Below are positions 61,023 to 64,000 of a stretch of 64,000 bases of DNA, in pieces. The stretch covers positions 372,001-436,000 of the forward strand of contig NZ_FOJF01000003.1 of NCBI RefSeq assembly GCF_900110995.1, in the 5' to 3' direction. Every line of letters begins with the position of its first letter. Positions within the stretch are counted from its first letter, which is position 1. The translations under genes were made by a program, and so were the position numbers. The notes under the pieces were generated by a model. The model was not told where the DNA came from. It saw only the letters and a list, made by a program, of their open reading frames with translations, and did no database searches. The stretch is from Chitinophaga sp. YR573. Lineage in GTDB: Bacteria; Bacteroidota; Bacteroidia; Chitinophagales; Chitinophagaceae.

Positions 61023-61952
61023 TCACCAGAAACGGCGTTCCCAGCGATACATTTCCTCGGGATCGTTGAAGAATTGCAACATCCCTTTGTTGTGGAAACG
61101 AGTGACACTTTCTATCGCATGTGCCACTGAAGCCAGCAAGGGCGTAGTTTGGTTGCAGTCGACGTCGCCGATCTCCGGGCTGTGACCCGCACGAATCAAC
61201 AGGCCATGCACCCCGGGAACGACGGTGACACCTTCGATTAGCTTGCCGGCCAACTTATCGCGGCCGCCCAGTTCACCAATAAGCTTATTTGATAGCATAG
61301 TCAGCCAGCGGGCGCCCCGGCAACGATCCCCCAGTTTATTGACAACAAACATCGTGAGCCCGATGTCTAGTCCGTGGCTTCGCATCAGCCATGGCGTGAT
61401 GTGAGTACCTGCCTCAGTGAAATCGGCCGGAGCGCCGGGAACCAGCGCGATCCCCGCATGACCGGAGTCACATTGTAAGGCCTCGAACATGTCCATCACC
61501 ATGGCAACAAACGCGTCTTCGCCATATGAGGACAGGAACTCAACAGGAAACATACACTCGATCCCGTTCGTTTGGTCCAGAAAACCGCGTTGGCTTGGCA
61601 GCTTTAGTCCCCCAACTATCAGGCTATAGTCGGGACCCCATGCATCATGTCCATGCAGCCGAAAGTGGATGTCCTTTCGCTTTGCCGTCGCCACAGTAAG
61701 CATGGCCCGGCAGCGGGCAATGTCCTTGGTACCCAGGGGGGTGTTTGTATCTGCCGTACTCCCAATCAGTGACCACGAAAAGGCATCCTTCGGAATCATC
61801 TTCAGGTATTGGTCAACGCAGTAGGCTGCTCCTTCCACCATCTCGGCAAAGGGACGCTTACCGTAGAAAGCAACCATCAGGTTGGCTCTGAAAAGGCAAA
61901 TTCCATCCTTAGTTTGCATTCGCAGAGAACCATTAAAAGTGTTTTCTTCCAT
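61023..61952 (-). CDS. DUF3396 type VI immunity-like protein, G+C-rich
   Basis: 309 residues. Segments such as CMFPVEFLSSYGEDAFVAMV, EALQCDSGHAGIALVPGAPA and GLDIGLTMFVVNKLGDRCRG match the DUF3396 / type VI immunity family mostly known from Proteobacteria, where it protects against a T6SS or polymorphic effector. Two 60-base rows counted here hold 30 and 35 G+C, clearly above the surrounding genes, and codon choice is proteobacterial-like; transfer from such a donor is likely. No toxin gene is adjacent, so it looks like an orphan immunity gene. Confidence 0.75.
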   Translation of the reverse strand: MEENTFNGSLRMQTKDGICLFRANLMVAFYGKRPFAEMVEGAAYCVDQYLKMIPKDAFSWSLIGSTADTNTPLGTKDIARCRAMLTVATAKRKDIHFRLHGHDAWGPDYSLIVGGLKLPSQRGFLDQTNGIECMFPVEFLSSYGEDAFVAMVMDMFEALQCDSGHAGIALVPGAPADFTEAGTHITPWLMRSHGLDIGLTMFVVNKLGDRCRGARWLTMLSNKLIGELGGRDKLAGKLIEGVTVVPGVHGLLIRAGHSPEIGDVDCNQTTPLLASVAHAIESVTRFHNKGMLQFFNDPEEMYRWERRFW

Positions 61953-62139
61953 ATAATTTCCTTTTAATAATCATTGAAAATCTGGTTCCATACGAGCAGA
62001 CTTAGCCTCGGAAGTTGTTTGATTTTCTGAGGGATAAAATTAGAAGAAGTACTTTGTAAAATGAATATAACAGTAACAATTAATGATCATGTAGATCATT
62101 TGTAGTATACGCTTTTTACAATTTCGTACCTTAGCGCCT

Positions 62140-62952
62140 ATGCTTACAGTCAGCGAATTATATATTTATCCTGTTAAATCATTAGGGGGAATAGCATTAC
62201 CTGCGGCTTCCCTGACGGATCGCGGTTTTGAATATGACAGAAGGTGGATGCTGGTAGATGAAAACAACCGTTTCCTCTCACAACGGGAAGTACCTGCCAT
62301 GGCTTTTTTAAAAGTAAGCCTGCTGGAGGATGGGTTGTTAGTCCAAAATACGGGTATAGCAGATTCTTTTTACCAGATCCCCTTTCAATCTTTAACGACA
62401 GAGACTATGATGGTTTCTGTATGGAGCGATAGCTGCCCCGCCCAATGTGTAAGTGCTGAAGCGGATGCCTGGTTTAGTGAACAACTGGATATTTCCTGCC
62501 GGTTGGTGTATATGCCGGATAGTACACAGCGGGAAGTAGATGCATTGTATGCACATAATAAAGAAATTACCAGTTTTTCTGATGGATATCCTTTATTAAT
62601 TATTGGTCAGGCTTCTCTGGATGACCTGAACAGCAGGTTAGCATCCCCTTTACTGATGGACCGTTTCAGGCCCAATATCGTATTTACCGGAGGATTACCG
62701 TTTCAGGAAGATGACATGAAACAGTTTAGTATTGGCGACATACAATTTTTGGGTGTTAAACCCTGCGCACGCTGTACCATTACTACCATCGATCAGCAAA
62801 CCGGCGTAAAAGGGAAAGAACCCCTGAAAACACTCAGTACTTACCGTGCCAGAAACAAGAATATTTATTTCGGACAGAACCTGTTGTATCAGGGTGGTGG
62901 AATAATTCGTGTAGGCGACGCCATTACTAACACCATGTTAGACAATCATTAA
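62140..62952 (+). CDS. MOSC-domain protein
   Basis: 270 residues: N-terminal MOSC_N barrel (LTVSELYIYPVKSLGGIALP, GFEYDRRWMLVDENNRFLSQ) and MOSC domain (about 130-265) with the conserved Cys of PCARCTITTIDQQTGVKGKE. YcbX/mARC-type molybdenum-cofactor sulfide-carrier oxidoreductase family, probably reducing N-hydroxylated compounds. Standing alone; no Moco genes nearby. Confidence 0.92.
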   Translation: MLTVSELYIYPVKSLGGIALPAASLTDRGFEYDRRWMLVDENNRFLSQREVPAMAFLKVSLLEDGLLVQNTGIADSFYQIPFQSLTTETMMVSVWSDSCPAQCVSAEADAWFSEQLDISCRLVYMPDSTQREVDALYAHNKEITSFSDGYPLLIIGQASLDDLNSRLASPLLMDRFRPNIVFTGGLPFQEDDMKQFSIGDIQFLGVKPCARCTITTIDQQTGVKGKEPLKTLSTYRARNKNIYFGQNLLYQGGGIIRVGDAITNTMLDNH

Positions 62953-63118
62953 GATAAATCCGGGAACGTTTGCATAAATTTAATATTGTGAATAGTATAA
63001 AAATTAAAAAATAATCAGCATTTTGTTGCGGTGAACAATTGTACGTAAACGAAAATTTCGACAAAGCAACTGTCGTTGCAGAGCATTTATTTATAACCAT
63101 TAACCATAAACCGAACCT

Positions 63119-64000
63119 ATGAGAAAGACCTGCTTTTTATTGATGGCATTACTATGCCATGCCTGTTTATTTGCCCAAAGTCAGTGTACAGTCGTTGGCT
63201 GGGCCAGCCAGAATGGTGGCGTAACAGGTGGCGGAACAGCTACACCTACAGTTGTTACTAATTACAACGATCTTAAAACTGCCATTACTTCTTCTACCGT
63301 GAAGGTTGTCCATATATCAGGGACCATCACCATTCCTTCCGCTGGCCGTATCAGCTTACAGGACCAGTCGGGAAAGACGATTTATGGTTTGCCGGGTTCT
63401 AAATTAGTGTCAACAGACCAGACAAAAGATGGCTCAGGTATACTGTATGTAAAAAGATGTTCGAATATCATTTTCAGAAACATCACATTTGAAGGACCAG
63501 GAGCTTATGATACCGATGGCTGGGATAACATGACCCTGGACAACAGCACCAATATCTGGGTAGATCATTGTGAATACCAGGATGGCATGGATGGTAACCT
63601 GGATATTAAAAACATGGCCGACTACGTCACTGTCTCCTGGTGTAAGTTTATCTACTTAAAAGCTCCCAGGGCAGGCGGCCCCGGAGGTTCGGATGATCAC
63701 AGGTTCTCCGACCTGTTTGGCTCCAGTGACGGTGCTACCACTGACAGGGGACACCTGCGTGTAACCATGGAGCATTGCTGGTGGGCACAGGGTTGCAAAG
63801 AACGCATGCCACGGGTACGATTTGGGAAAGTACATATGGTCAACAACTTTTTCAGTAGCACTGTTGCATCAAAATGTGTAACGGCTGGTTTTGAAGCAGA
63901 TCTGCTGGTGGAAAGTAACGTGTTTGAGAATGTAAATAACGCTATCACCACGATGGATAATACATTTACTGCCGTGACCTCCAGGAATAATATTTTTACC
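63119..64000 (+). CDS. Pectate lyase family 1 protein, 3' end outside window
   Basis: ATG 63119 opens a frame without stop to the right edge (294 codons). Signal peptide MRKTCFLLMALLCHACLFAQ. The mature part is a PL1 parallel beta-helix: GITIPSAGRISL-like strand, ILYVKRCSNIIFRNITFEGP, NIWVDHCEYQDGMDGNLDIK (the WVDHCE/D calcium-site signature), ADYVTVSWCKF and the GCKERMPRVRFGKVHMVNNF motif with the catalytic Arg in RMPRVRFG. Expected to cleave polygalacturonate by beta-elimination outside the cell. The segment DDHRFSDLFGSSDGATTDRG is also family-typical. Plant cell-wall use fits with the rhamnose genes, since rhamnose is a pectin sugar. Confidence 0.9.
   Translation, partial: MRKTCFLLMALLCHACLFAQSQCTVVGWASQNGGVTGGGTATPTVVTNYNDLKTAITSSTVKVVHISGTITIPSAGRISLQDQSGKTIYGLPGSKLVSTDQTKDGSGILYVKRCSNIIFRNITFEGPGAYDTDGWDNMTLDNSTNIWVDHCEYQDGMDGNLDIKNMADYVTVSWCKFIYLKAPRAGGPGGSDDHRFSDLFGSSDGATTDRGHLRVTMEHCWWAQGCKERMPRVRFGKVHMVNNFFSSTVASKCVTAGFEADLLVESNVFENVNNAITTMDNTFTAVTSRNNIFT

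Noticed and set aside
1..64000. CRISPR arrays, rRNA genes, prophage structural genes, intact transposases
   Set aside because: No regularly spaced repeats, no rRNA sequence and no transposase or phage motif were found on either strand; the only repeats are the palindromic elements and the TPR-coding arrays.

Overview
The window looks like a chromosome segment of a Bacteroidota soil bacterium close to Chitinophaga. This rests on three SusC/TonB-type outer membrane receptors (two paired with SusD lipoproteins), two ECF sigma/FecR signalling sets, DUF6520 and MauE proteins, a fused RhaD aldolase-dehydrogenase, moderate G+C, and AT-rich promoters of the TAnnTTTG type. Species assignment is inference.

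Layout. 1-6.2 kb: a SusC/SusD pair plus a TlpA-like thioredoxin lipid-or-periplasm protein. 6.2-8.5 kb: two unknown exported proteins and a HEIGH-type metallopeptidase. 8.6-9.8 kb: a gene graveyard with a frameshifted ORF, a decayed RhuM gene and an aberrant tRNA-like element followed by a terminator. 9.9-18.4 kb and 23.3-24.2 kb: an L-rhamnose catabolic locus (rhaT, fused rhaD, rhaI, FGGY kinase, lutA, lutB, then lutC and rhaM). RhaD makes lactaldehyde and oxidises it to lactate, and LutABC takes lactate to pyruvate, so the locus forms a complete route. Two copies of a 156-158 bp nested-palindrome repeat flank rhaI.

18.5-22.7 kb: an island inside the rhamnose/lactate locus that carries lasso-peptide-type genes: an unlisted 43-residue precursor, B2 protease, HPr-kinase-like tailoring kinase, PqqD-like B1, a nucleotidyltransferase and a formyltransferase. 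No lasso cyclase (asparagine-synthetase-like) gene is present. This is my leading candidate for an undescribed system.

25.3-29.7 kb: a three-gene set, TPR protein / TIR-like protein / TPR protein. All three share a short motif HxGxGDNxGRDKI, at the N-terminus of the TPR proteins and at the C-terminus of the TIR-like one. This is the arrangement expected for a motif-coupled sensor/effector conflict system and is the second strong candidate.

29.8-38.3 kb: small membrane proteins, then a sigma/FecR/SusC/SusD nutrient-uptake set. 38.4-41.1 kb: DUF6520 peptide, propeller-like protein, MauE and an AraC regulator. 41.2-44.2 kb: a tightly overlapping four-gene operon (Asp/Asn hydroxylase-like, sulfotransferase, PhyH-like dioxygenase, APS kinase) that looks like an uncharacterised hydroxylation/sulfation pathway. 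44.3-52.3 kb: a flavin monooxygenase, a truncated sensor kinase, GntR and AraC regulators and SDRs. 52.6-60.2 kb: FecR, a TonB receptor, two related beta-helix lipoproteins and a convergent ECF sigma gene. 60.4-64 kb: DUF4202, a G+C-rich DUF3396 orphan immunity-like gene, a MOSC protein and the first 294 codons of a pectate lyase that runs off the window.
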